The notes beneath the pieces are model-generated. The model saw only the letters and a program-made list of their open reading frames with translations. It did no database searches and was not told the DNA's origin. From contig JAFURP010000006.1 of NCBI GenBank assembly GCA_017471785.1, forward strand, positions 1 to 40,201: a DNA stretch of 40,201 nt. Reading direction: 5' to 3'. This stretch comes from Clostridia bacterium. Its GTDB lineage: Bacteria; Bacillota; Clostridia; Christensenellales; Borkfalkiaceae. The translations under genes and the position numbers were made by a program. Numbering within the stretch: position 1 is the first letter of the stretch; each line of letters begins with the position of its first letter. Shown piece by piece: positions 7,603-14,381 of the stretch.

Positions 7603-9019
7603 CGTTTGGGGCACGTTCAATTTGATAGCCGTACTGCTCATCAGCTTGTTGGTGGCGAATATTTTGAAGAAAACGGTCAAATTCTTGCGCGTTTCCTTGA
7701 TTCCGACCTCCGTATTGGGCGGCTTGCTTTTGCTCGCCGTAGCGGCGGTTTACGGCGCGATCACGGACGAGAATATGTTCGATACCGCGTTCTTCGGCGG
7801 CGACGGGGCTTCGGGACTGGAGATCATTACCTACCACGCGTTAGCGCTCGGGTTTATCGCGACGGGGTTGAAGATATCCGATAAGAAAATCACCAAAGAG
7901 CGTAGCGTGGAGATATTCAATACGGGCGTGACCACCGTTTCCACCTATCTCGTACAAGGCGTCGTGGGGCTTGGTATCACGCTGATCGCTTCGCTGATCA
8001 TGACCGATTTCTTTGCGGCGGCGGGCGTTTTACTTCCCTTCGGCTACGGACAGGGCACGGGACAGGCGCTCAATTACGGTAGTATCTATGAAAGCGATTA
8101 CGGCTTCGTCGGCGGTAAAAGCTTCGGGTTGACGATCGCTGCGCTTGGATTTTTGAGCGCGAGCATCGGCGGCGTTATCCATTTGAACATACTAAAGAAA
8201 AAGGGAAAGATCAAGCTCGAGCCGTTGATGGATGAAAAGCTTTCCTCCGAAAGCGTGCAGGAGGACGGGGATATCCCTATGAACGGCAGTATGGATAAGC
8301 TTACCGTGCAGATCGCTTTGATTGCGCTCACCTACTTGGTTTCGTATTTGATTATGTGGGGGCTTGGCTTGCTTTTACCCGGTATGCGTTCAGTCGTTTA
8401 CGGCTTCAACTTCTTGATCGGCGTTTTGGTTGCCGCGCTCGTTAAAGCGGTTTTGAAAGGGCTTCGCAAGAAAAAAATACTGAAAAAGAAATACGTCAAT
8501 AATTTCTTAATGACGCGCGTGAGCAACGCTTGCTTCGACGTTATGGTGGTCGCCGGTATCGCAGCGATCCGCTTGGACGTTTTGAAAAGCTATTGGCTGG
8601 TCATTATAATCCTCGGCGTCGTGGGTGCGTTTATTACCTATTATTATAACCTTTTCGTGGCAAGAAAACTGTTCAAAAATTATTCGGAGGAGCAGTTTTT
8701 GATGATGTACGGTATGCTGACGGGGACGGCGAGTACGGGCGTGATCTTGCTTCGTGAGCTCGACGGCGATTTCAAAACGCCCGTTGCCGACAACCTCGTC
8801 TATCAAAATTTCCCCGCTATCGTGTTCGGCTTTCCGATGATGTTGCTTGCCACGCTTGCGCCTAAAAGACCCGTGCTGACGCTGATCATTCTTGCGGTGT
8901 TCCTTTTGGCGATGAACATATTGCTGTTTAGGAAGCAAATCTTTTCGAGAAAAAAGGACGTAGAACAAATTTCCGAAACGGCGGCGATCGAAGCCTCGAC
9001 GGAGGAAACGAACGAATAA
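7580..9019 (+). CDS. GltS-family sodium/glutamate symporter-like membrane protein
   Basis: This polytopic membrane protein of 479 residues has about ten or more hydrophobic segments. It resembles the GltS (ESS) family of Na+:glutamate symporters: a long N-terminal membrane half ends in the glycine-rich LLPFGYGQGTGQAL, and a second copy in the C-terminal half contains GMLTGTASTGVILLRE. These are the paired re-entrant loops of the family. The polar linker around residues 205-240 is cytoplasmic, and the tail is acidic. The substrate may be glutamate or another dicarboxylate; the sequence does not settle it. AAAGGAG precedes the ATG, inside the end of plsC. Coupling to an acyltransferase gene has no obvious metabolic logic. 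Confidence 0.72.
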   Translation: MANFWDFSVWGTFNLIAVLLISLLVANILKKTVKFLRVSLIPTSVLGGLLLLAVAAVYGAITDENMFDTAFFGGDGASGLEIITYHALALGFIATGLKISDKKITKERSVEIFNTGVTTVSTYLVQGVVGLGITLIASLIMTDFFAAAGVLLPFGYGQGTGQALNYGSIYESDYGFVGGKSFGLTIAALGFLSASIGGVIHLNILKKKGKIKLEPLMDEKLSSESVQEDGDIPMNGSMDKLTVQIALIALTYLVSYLIMWGLGLLLPGMRSVVYGFNFLIGVLVAALVKAVLKGLRKKKILKKKYVNNFLMTRVSNACFDVMVVAGIAAIRLDVLKSYWLVIIILGVVGAFITYYYNLFVARKLFKNYSEEQFLMMYGMLTGTASTGVILLRELDGDFKTPVADNLVYQNFPAIVFGFPMMLLATLAPKRPVLTLIILAVFLLAMNILLFRKQIFSRKKDVEQISETAAIEASTEETNE

Positions 9020-9024
9020 AAACG

Positions 9025-9060
9025 AAAGCTCCCTGCAACCGTTCGTTGCAGGGAGCTTTC
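9025..9060. terminator. Bidirectional terminator between gltS-like gene and pyk
   Basis: AAAGCTCCCTGCAAC and GTTGCAGGGAGCTTT form a perfect 15-bp stem with a 5-nt loop. It serves the plus-strand symporter gene and, read in reverse, the convergent pyk gene. Confidence 0.85.
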
Positions 9061-9076
9061 TATAACGAGGGGGAAT

Positions 9077-10483
9077 TCAGATCGTTTCTACGTTGATGAG
9101 ATTGGAATTGCCGCTCTTGCCGTTGGGGGTGCCGCCCGTAATGACGATAATATCTCCCTTTTTTACGAGCTTGCTCTTGATTGCGGCTTGCTTGGCGAAA
9201 TAGAACAGGATGTCGATGGAGGAATATTCGTCCGCCATAACGGGTAAAACGCCCCAAGAAAGCGCAAGCTTGCGATAGGCGTACGGATCGGTGGTAAGAC
9301 CGATAATGTTGATATTCGGACGGAAACGGGACACCATACGCGCCGTGCCGCCCGTACGGGTGCAAACGACGATCGCCTTTGCTTTCAGATCCTTGGCAAG
9401 CGTTGCCGCGGAGTGCGACAGGGCTTCGGAGGTGTTTTGAATGGCGAAGTTTTCGATCGTTTGAATGTATTCGGTGTGGTTTTCCGCGTGTTCTACGATC
9501 TTTGCCATAGCCGAAACCGATTGCACGGGATATTCGCCTGCGGCGGTTTCGCCCGAAAGCATTACGGCGGAAGTACCGTCGTAAACGGCGTTGGCTACGT
9601 CGGAGATTTCCGCACGCGTGGGACGGGGATTATGGATCATAGACTCCAGCATTTCCGTCGCCGTGATGACCCGCTTGCCGTGTATGCGGCATTGATTGAT
9701 AATATATTTTTGGATATCGGGTAATTCCTCGTAGGGAATTTCCACGCCAAGGTCGCCGCGCGCTACCATGATACCGTCCGAAACGCTCATAATATCAAGA
9801 AGATTATTTACGCCTGCGCGGTTTTCGATCTTTGCGATCACGTCGATATGCTCGCCGCCGTGCGCTGCTAAGAATTTTTTCGCGTCGATAACGTCTTGCG
9901 CCTTGGAAACGAAGGATAACGCTACGAAGTCTACCTGTTGCTCGATGCCGAATAACAGATCGGCTTTATCCTGCTCCGATAAAAACTCCATATGCAATTC
10001 CTTGTCGGGGAAAAACATAGACTTGCGGTTGGACAGTACGCCGCCGATCTCCACGATACAATGCACCTCGGGGGCTTGTACCTTGACCACGCGGAATACG
10101 ATAAGCCCGTTGTTCAACAGGATCTTATCACCTGCGCTCAAATCCCCGCAAATTCCCGCGTAAGAAACGGCTACGCGCTCTTGATTACCGACGATATCCT
10201 CCGTCGTAAAAATGAAAGGATCGCCCTCGTTTAAGAGGATCTTATCGTTTTCAAAGGTTTTGATGCGGAATTCCGGCCCCTTCGTATCCAACAATATGGG
10301 CAGGGGGATACGCTTTTCTTCACGTACCCGTTTGATGATCTCGATTTTTTTAGCGTAATCCTGGTGCGTACCGTGTGAAAAATTCAAACGGACGACGTCC
10401 ATTCCGACTTCCGTCATCGCGGCGATCGTCTTTTCGGTATCGCTTGCAGGACCGATGGTGCAAATAATTTTGGTTTTTTTCAT
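9077..10483 (-). CDS. pyk: Pyruvate kinase
   Basis: This 468-residue glycolytic enzyme converts phosphoenolpyruvate and ADP to pyruvate and ATP. The N-terminus TKIICTIGPAS and the catalytic signature IAKIENRAGVNN with the adjoining MVARGDLGVEIP are intact. HGKRVITATEMLESM and the C-terminal allosteric domain follow. The length is that of a standard bacterial enzyme. It lacks the extra PEP-utilizer-like C-terminal domain that many Bacillus pyruvate kinases carry. GGAGAG precedes the ATG. It is a single-gene unit, divergent from rnpB and convergent with the symporter gene. Confidence 0.97.
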   Translation of the reverse strand: MKKTKIICTIGPASDTEKTIAAMTEVGMDVVRLNFSHGTHQDYAKKIEIIKRVREEKRIPLPILLDTKGPEFRIKTFENDKILLNEGDPFIFTTEDIVGNQERVAVSYAGICGDLSAGDKILLNNGLIVFRVVKVQAPEVHCIVEIGGVLSNRKSMFFPDKELHMEFLSEQDKADLLFGIEQQVDFVALSFVSKAQDVIDAKKFLAAHGGEHIDVIAKIENRAGVNNLLDIMSVSDGIMVARGDLGVEIPYEELPDIQKYIINQCRIHGKRVITATEMLESMIHNPRPTRAEISDVANAVYDGTSAVMLSGETAAGEYPVQSVSAMAKIVEHAENHTEYIQTIENFAIQNTSEALSHSAATLAKDLKAKAIVVCTRTGGTARMVSRFRPNINIIGLTTDPYAYRKLALSWGVLPVMADEYSSIDILFYFAKQAAIKSKLVKKGDIIVITGGTPNGKSGNSNLINVETI

Positions 10484-10610
10484 ACTCTCTCCATAAGCAA
10501 AAGCTCTTATAAATGATAGATTTTTTTCAAAACGAAAAAAATCAATACAATTCTACTATTTTTTTCAAAAAAAAGCAAGCAAATCGAGTGATTTTTTTCA
10601 AACAAAGTGG
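10484..10610. other. Divergent pyk/rnpB intergenic region with repeated T tracts
   Basis: Three copies of ATTTTTTTCAAA-like sequence occur here (near 10520, 10556 and 10591). The first is part of a perfect inverted repeat, GATTTTTTTC/GAAAAAAATC (10519-10528 with 10534-10543), in the presumed pyk leader. No clear pyk promoter was found. Confidence 0.4.
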
Positions 10611-10616
10611 TATAAT
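10608..10616 (+). promoter_or_regulatory. Extended -10 promoter of rnpB
   Basis: TGG-TATAAT at 10608-10616 places the start close to 10623, within two bases of the first pairing position of RNase P helix P1. Confidence 0.65.
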
Positions 10617-10624
10617 ATATAAAG

Positions 10625-10973
10625 ATTTGAGTTTGTTATACGGTCGCGGTGTCTTTTAAGACAATGAGGAAAGTCCGAGCAGCATAGAACAGGGTGCCTG
10701 ATAACGTCAGGTGAAGGCGACTTTAAGGAAAGTGCAACAGAAATAAACCGCAAGACTTTCGTCTTGTAAGGATGGAAAGGCGAGGTAAGAGCTCACCGAT
10801 AGTTTGGTAACAAGCTATGCCATGTAAACCCCACCCGCTGCAAGATTGGGTGTTCGTCATATAGGGCTGTTCGTCCGACGAATTACCGTGAATATCGCTT
10901 GAGCTTGTCGGCGACGGCAAGCCTAGATAAATGACCGTACACGACAGAACTCGGCTTACAGACAAACTCAAAT
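10625..10973 (+). ncRNA. rnpB: RNase P RNA (class A)
   Basis: The catalytic RNA of RNase P, which trims tRNA 5' ends. The conserved blocks are in order: GAGGAAAGTCCGAGC (CR-I), AGTGCAACAGAAA, GAGGTAAGAGCTCACC (CR-IV) and ACAGAACTCGGCTTACAGAC (CR-V). The ends pair as helix P1 (ATTTGAGTTTGT 10625-10636 with ACAAACTCAAAT 10962-10973). The size of about 349 nt and the layout are those of the ancestral class A type found in most Clostridia, not the Bacillus class B type. It has its own promoter and terminator. Confidence 0.96.
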
Positions 10974-10991
10974 CCCTTTATAAAGCGTAGG

Positions 10992-11021
10992 GGACGGGCG
11001 AGCCTTGCCCGTCCTTTTTTT
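10992..11021 (+). terminator. rnpB terminator
   Basis: GGACGGGC and GCCCGTCC form an 8-bp GC-rich stem with a 7-nt loop, followed by seven T. Confidence 0.9.
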
Positions 11022-11037
11022 GCGCCAAAGCTACGGC

Positions 11038-11074
11038 TATTATGTCAGACATAGGTATTACGACACGCATAATA
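11038..11074 (-). repeat. 37-bp quasi-palindromic repeat, copy 1
   Basis: The reverse complement starts TATTATGCGTGTCGTAATAC and matches the copy at 36939-36975 at 31 of 37 positions. The unit is a quasi-palindrome (TATTATG...CATAATA) and contains the sub-palindrome TATGTC-A-GACATA. It is followed by a small hairpin, ACCCTT/AAGGGT (11085-11103). Confidence 0.75.
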
Positions 11075-11102
11075 CTGCCTGCAAACCCTTTATTTATAAG
11101 GG

Positions 11103-11139
11103 TATTATGCGACGCACAATAATTACGTCGAGCATAGTA
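11103..11139 (+). repeat. 37-bp quasi-palindromic repeat, copy 2
   Basis: A second, more diverged unit in the opposite orientation to copy 1, matching it at about 25 of 37 positions. Its ends pair as an imperfect stem (TATTATGCGACG with CGTCGAGCATAGTA). A further partial end, GACATAGTAC, occurs at 11162-11171. Confidence 0.6.
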
Positions 11140-11162
11140 CGTAAAAATCAAAAAGAAATTTG

Positions 11163-11192
11163 ACATAGTACAAACTCTCCCTTTCATACGAT
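11163..11192 (+). promoter_or_regulatory. Possible sigma-E-type promoter of sigK
   Basis: CATACGAT (11185-11192) is one mismatch from the sigma-E -10 CATACAnT, with ACATAGT 15 bp upstream as a poor -35. A perfect TTGACA (11160-11165) also exists but has no good sigma-A -10 at the right distance. The upstream element overlaps repeat-derived sequence. In B. subtilis sigK is transcribed by sigma-E. Confidence 0.25.
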
Positions 11193-11216
11193 AAACAGCG
11201 TAAGGAGGCGAGAGCT

Positions 11217-11918
11217 ATGTTTTTGGATTTTTTATGGTCGCTCATTGGACGGATCGTATTTTTCACGGGTACGATAGGCACGAAGAACTCATTTCCCAAA
11301 CCGCTTTCCAAGGAGGATGAGGAGAAGTATTTGGCGTTGGCGGCAAAGGGAGATAAGGAGGCGAAGGATATTTTGGTAAAGCACAATATGCGTTTGGTAG
11401 CGCATATCGTGAAAAAATATACGGGCGCAGCGGAAACGGACGATCTGATCTCGGTGGGGAGTATCGGGCTGATCAAGGCGATAGGGACGTATCAAGCGGG
11501 GCACGGAACGGCGCTTGCCACCTATACGGCAAGATGTATCGAAAACGAGATTTTGATGCTGATTAGATCGAATAAGAAGCACAAAAACACGCTTTCTTTG
11601 TCCGATCCCGTCGGTATCGATAAGGACGGCAACGAGCTTACTTTGATGGATCTGCTCTTTGAAAAAGAGGATTGCGTGTTCGAGGAGGTGGAACGCTCCG
11701 TTCGCAGGGAAAAGCTTTTGGAGCAAATCAAGGATATCTTGAGCGAAAGGGAGTATACCATACTTTGCCTTAGATACGCCTTGAAAGGGGGGATCCCGTT
11801 GCCGCAAAGGGAGGTTGCGAACGTTTTGAAGATATCCCGTTCGTATATTTCCCGTATCGAAAAGCACGCGGTGGAAAAATTGCGCGCAAAGCTTAAGGCG
11901 GAGGATTTCCTTGATTGA
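11217..11918 (+). CDS. sigK: Sporulation RNA polymerase sigma factor sigma-K
   Basis: This 233-residue sigma-70 family factor acts late in the mother cell during sporulation and drives coat and maturation genes. It matches Bacillus SigK along its length. There is a hydrophobic pro-sequence (residues 1-20, MFLDFLWSLIGRIVFF) and then FPKPLS. Region 2 is HNMRLVAHIVKKY with DDLISVGSIGLIKAI, followed by ATYTARCIENEI; region 4 ends with REVANVLKISRSYISRIEK. The pro-sequence suggests membrane-linked activation by proteolysis, although many clostridia lack the SpoIVFB protease. The gene is not split by a skin-type element. AAGGAGG lies 8 nt before the ATG. It shows that the organism, or its recent ancestor, can sporulate. 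Confidence 0.93.
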   Translation: MFLDFLWSLIGRIVFFTGTIGTKNSFPKPLSKEDEEKYLALAAKGDKEAKDILVKHNMRLVAHIVKKYTGAAETDDLISVGSIGLIKAIGTYQAGHGTALATYTARCIENEILMLIRSNKKHKNTLSLSDPVGIDKDGNELTLMDLLFEKEDCVFEEVERSVRREKLLEQIKDILSEREYTILCLRYALKGGIPLPQREVANVLKISRSYISRIEKHAVEKLRAKLKAEDFLD

Positions 11919-11987
11919 CCTTTTGCGACAAAAGCGAAAAAATTCCTTGAAAATCCCAAAAAATAGAAAAAAAATGCCGCTGTGGGC

Positions 11988-12016
11988 TTGAAATTTTTCT
12001 CTAAATATGGTATACT
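11988..12016 (+). promoter_or_regulatory. Sigma-A promoter of the NifU-like/GGGtGRT operon
   Basis: TTGAAA (11988-11993), a 17-bp spacer and TATACT (12011-12016). It implies a leader of about 110 nt. Confidence 0.75.
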
Positions 12017-12041
12017 GTATTTAGTTTAAGCGGAATTTTTG

Positions 12042-12075
12042 CCGAGCGCGACGGGAAAAAGTCGGTTGCGCTCGG
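12042..12075 (+). promoter_or_regulatory. Leader hairpin ahead of the GGGtGRT operon
   Basis: CCGAGCGC and GCGCTCGG form an 8-bp stem in the untranslated leader; the loop contains GACGGGAAAAAGTC, which can form a small inner stem. No T run follows, so it is not a terminator. It may stabilise the mRNA or bind a regulator. I do not recognise a known riboswitch. Confidence 0.45.
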
Positions 12076-12130
12076 TGAAAACCCGTAAAAACGGCGTAAA
12101 AACAGGAAAAAATATTTGGAGGATTTCACA

Positions 12131-12841
12131 ATGACAATATCACAAGATGTTGCACAGATGTACTGCGTTGCAAAAGGCGCAGGCGTTGCTCGTCATGAAA
12201 ACGCTGCCATTCCCGAAGAAGGTAAGTGGATTCACGCGAAAGAGATTAAAGATATCAGCGGTTTCACCCACGGTATCGGCTGGTGTGCGCCGCAGCAGGG
12301 CGCTTGTAAGCTTAGCTTGAATATCAAGAACGGTATCATTCAAGAAGCGCTCGTGGAAACGATCGGTTGCTCGGGTATGACCCATTCCGCGGCTATGGCG
12401 GCTGAAATTTTACCTGGAAAGACCCCTCTTGAAGCGTTGAATACCGACCTCGTTTGCGACGCTATCAATACGGCAATGAGAGAATTGTTCTTGCAAATCG
12501 TTTACGGTCGTTCGCAATCCGCGTTCTCCGACGACGGTCTTTCGATCGGCGCGGGTCTTGAGGATCTCGGTAAAGGACACCGTTCGCAGGTAGGTACGAT
12601 GTACTCCACCCTGCAAAAGGGCGTTAGATACCTTGAAATGGCGGAGGGCTACGTAACCCGCCTTGCGCTCGACGCGAACAACGAGGTTATCGGCTACGAA
12701 TTCGTATCCCTCGGCAAGATGACCGATTTCATCAAAAAGGGTATGGAGCCGAACGAAGCGTACAATAAGGCGATGGGGCACTACGGTAGATTCAGCGAAG
12801 AGCAAGGCGCTGTGAAATTTATCGACCCTCGTAAGGAATAA
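12131..12841 (+). CDS. NifU-like iron-sulfur cluster scaffold protein, partner of GGGtGRT protein
   Basis: A 236-residue cytoplasmic protein. The core GWCAPQQGACKLSLNIKNG...ETIGCSGMTHSAAMAAE is NifU-N/IscU-like, with conserved Cys positioned to bind a cluster, and LxDANNEVIGYEFVSL resembles the C-terminal part of this subfamily. It is a known genomic companion of the GGGtGRT protein in anaerobic Firmicutes and some archaea. I start it at ATG 12131, 8 nt after GGAGG; a TTG at 12116 in the same frame overlaps the ribosome binding site. It lies 14 nt ahead of the GGGtGRT gene, in one operon. The exact client protein is unknown. Confidence 0.8.
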   Translation: MTISQDVAQMYCVAKGAGVARHENAAIPEEGKWIHAKEIKDISGFTHGIGWCAPQQGACKLSLNIKNGIIQEALVETIGCSGMTHSAAMAAEILPGKTPLEALNTDLVCDAINTAMRELFLQIVYGRSQSAFSDDGLSIGAGLEDLGKGHRSQVGTMYSTLQKGVRYLEMAEGYVTRLALDANNEVIGYEFVSLGKMTDFIKKGMEPNEAYNKAMGHYGRFSEEQGAVKFIDPRKE

Positions 12842-12855
12842 GGAGGATAAGCAAA

Positions 12856-13857
12856 ATGTCATTATTTGAAGGTTACGAAAGAAGAATTGATAAAATCAAC
12901 GGCGTTTTGAAGGAATACGGCATTTCTTCCGTGGAGGAATGTAGAGATATTTGCCTTTCCAAAGGCGTAGATTGCGATAAGATCGTTAGAGCAGGACAAC
13001 CTATCTGTTTTGAAAACGCGGTATGGGCGTACACCGTAGGCTCCGCGATCGCCATTAAGAAGGGATGCACGAAAGCGGCGGACGCAGCGGCTGCGATCGG
13101 TATCGGTTTGCAAGCGTTTTGTATTCCCGGGTCGGTTGCACAAAACAGACAAGTAGGTCTTGGTCACGGCAACTTGGGCTCGATGCTTCTTTCCGACGAA
13201 ACGGAATGCTTCTGCTTCCTCGCCGGTCACGAATCGTTCGCGGCGGCGGAGGGCGCTATCTCCATCGCGTTGAACGCAAATAAGGTAAGAAAGAACCCTC
13301 TTCGCGTCGTGTTGAACGGTCTTGGTAAAGACGCAGCTTATATCATTTCGAGAATCAACGGCTTCACGTTCGTCGAAACGGAATTCGACCACGCTACCGA
13401 AACGGTTAATATCGTTTACGAGAAAGCGTTTTCCGACGGCGATAGAGCCAAAGTAAGATGCTACGGCGCCGACTCCGTATCCGAGGGCGTTGCGATCATG
13501 AAGCTCGAACACGTCGGCGTATCCATTACGGGTAACTCCACCAACCCCACGAGATTCCAACACCCCGTTGCGGGCACCTACAAGAAGTGGTGTAACGAAA
13601 ACGGCGTAAAGTACTTCTCCGTTGCTTCCGGCGGCGGTACGGGTAGAACGCTTCACCCCGACAATATGGCGGCAGGTCCCGCTTCCTACGGTATGACGGA
13701 TACGATGGGTAGAATGCACTCCGACGCGCAGTTCGCAGGCTCTTCCTCCGTGCCCGCGCACGTAGAAATGATGGGCTTGATCGGCGCCGGTAACAACCCG
13801 ATGGTCGGTATGACCGTTGCTTGCGCGGTTGCTATCGAAGAAGCTATGAAAGCGTAA
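12856..13857 (+). CDS. GGGtGRT protein (conserved anaerobe protein of unknown function)
   Basis: A 333-residue protein named for its signature, here GGGTGRT at residues 259-265, followed by LHPDNMAAGPASYG. Other conserved glycine-rich stretches are QVGLGHGNLGSMLLSDET and GLIGAGNNPMVGMT near the C-terminus. It occurs almost always next to the NifU-like scaffold, as here, and is usually strongly expressed. The role is not established; a link to iron-sulfur metabolism is inferred from the pairing. AAGGAGG precedes the ATG. No membrane segment or signal peptide is seen. Confidence 0.88.
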   Translation: MSLFEGYERRIDKINGVLKEYGISSVEECRDICLSKGVDCDKIVRAGQPICFENAVWAYTVGSAIAIKKGCTKAADAAAAIGIGLQAFCIPGSVAQNRQVGLGHGNLGSMLLSDETECFCFLAGHESFAAAEGAISIALNANKVRKNPLRVVLNGLGKDAAYIISRINGFTFVETEFDHATETVNIVYEKAFSDGDRAKVRCYGADSVSEGVAIMKLEHVGVSITGNSTNPTRFQHPVAGTYKKWCNENGVKYFSVASGGGTGRTLHPDNMAAGPASYGMTDTMGRMHSDAQFAGSSSVPAHVEMMGLIGAGNNPMVGMTVACAVAIEEAMKA

Positions 13858-13878
13858 GCTAAAAGATAAAAGAAAAAA

Positions 13879-13908
13879 GGGATTTGCAAAAGCGCAAATC
13901 TCTTTTTT
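13879..13908 (+). terminator. Terminator of the GGGtGRT operon
   Basis: GATTTGC and GCAAATC form the stem, followed by TCTTTTTT. Confidence 0.85.
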
Positions 13909-13924
13909 CGTATGTAAAATATAA

Positions 13925-13946
13925 AAACCGCACGATGCCGTGCGGT
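13925..13946 (-). terminator. Terminator hairpin of tRNA-derived unit 1
   Basis: CCGCACG-ATGC-CGTGCGG; read on the minus strand it ends in a T run. It is the counterpart of the terminator behind the intact tRNA-Val, with a changed but still paired stem, so base pairing has been kept. Confidence 0.7.
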
Positions 13947-13950
13947 GTGG

Positions 13951-14021
13951 TGGTGGACGCGAGAGCGTTTTGGCTTGCGCCAAAGCTTCGCATGGCTCGC
14001 GCGAACTCCGACCTCTACCAT
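13951..14021 (-). repeat. tRNA-Val 3'-half remnant, unit 1 of a 108-bp tandem array
   Basis: On the minus strand this reads like tRNA-Val(GAC) from position 37 to the CCA end (ATGGTAGAGGTCGGAG ... CTCTCGCG...CCACCA). The T loop is replaced by about 40 nt carrying the hairpin TTTGGC-GCAA-GCCAAA. The 5' half of the tRNA is missing. It is the outermost of two remnants spaced exactly 108 bp apart. Confidence 0.75.
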
Positions 14022-14033
14022 TAATGAAAAAAA

Positions 14034-14053
14034 CCGCAGGATAATTCCTGCGG
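14034..14053 (-). terminator. Terminator hairpin of tRNA-derived unit 2
   Basis: CCGCAGG and CCTGCGG, identical to the terminator behind the intact tRNA-Val; the minus-strand reading ends in T7. Confidence 0.7.
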
Positions 14054-14058
14054 TGTGG

Positions 14059-14129
14059 TGGTGGACGCGAGAGCGTTTTGGCTTGCGCCAAAGCTTCGCA
14101 TAGCTCGCGCGAACTCCGACCTCTACCAT
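14059..14129 (-). repeat. tRNA-Val 3'-half remnant, unit 2 of a 108-bp tandem array
   Basis: Nearly identical to unit 1, including the inserted hairpin; one base differs in the insert (ATGGCTCG versus ATAGCTCG on the plus strand). It lies directly behind the terminator of the intact tRNA-Val. Confidence 0.75.
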
Positions 14130-14141
14130 TAATGAAAAAAA

Positions 14142-14161
14142 CCGCAGGATAATTCCTGCGG
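14142..14161 (-). terminator. Terminator of tRNA-Val
   Basis: On the minus strand CCGCAGG-AATTAT-CCTGCGG is followed by a T run, a few bases after the encoded CCA. Confidence 0.85.
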
Positions 14162-14166
14162 TGTGG

Positions 14167-14243
<77 letters not shown>

Positions 14244-14271
14244 GATACGATCAACGAATAACTACTTTGAT

Positions 14272-14300
14272 ATTATAGCAAATAAATCATTCTTCGTCAA
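14272..14300 (-). promoter_or_regulatory. Sigma-A promoter of tRNA-Val
   Basis: On the minus strand TTGACG (14300-14295), a 17-bp spacer and TATAAT (14277-14272), about 29 bp before the tRNA 5' end. Confidence 0.75.
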
Positions 14301-14339
14301 TCGTTTTTTAAGGCAAATAGCAATTTCGTTAAAGAAAAA

Positions 14340-14372
14340 TTACCGCTTAAAAAATTTTTTTTCAAGCGGTAA
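14340..14372 (-). terminator. Terminator of the PadR/coiled-coil gene
   Basis: TTACCGCTT and AAGCGGTAA form a 9-bp stem; the minus-strand reading ends in TTTTTC. The loop is long and A/T only. Confidence 0.7.
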
Positions 14373-14381
14373 TCGGTTTGG

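Noticed and set aside
11217..11918. Skin-type interruption of sigK
   Set aside because: The sigK reading frame is continuous from pro-sequence to region 4.
12862..14091. 409-codon minus-strand ORF opposite the GGGtGRT gene
   Set aside because: It is a shadow of a well-supported plus-strand gene and of the tRNA-derived repeats; composition is Arg/His-rich and it has no ribosome binding site.
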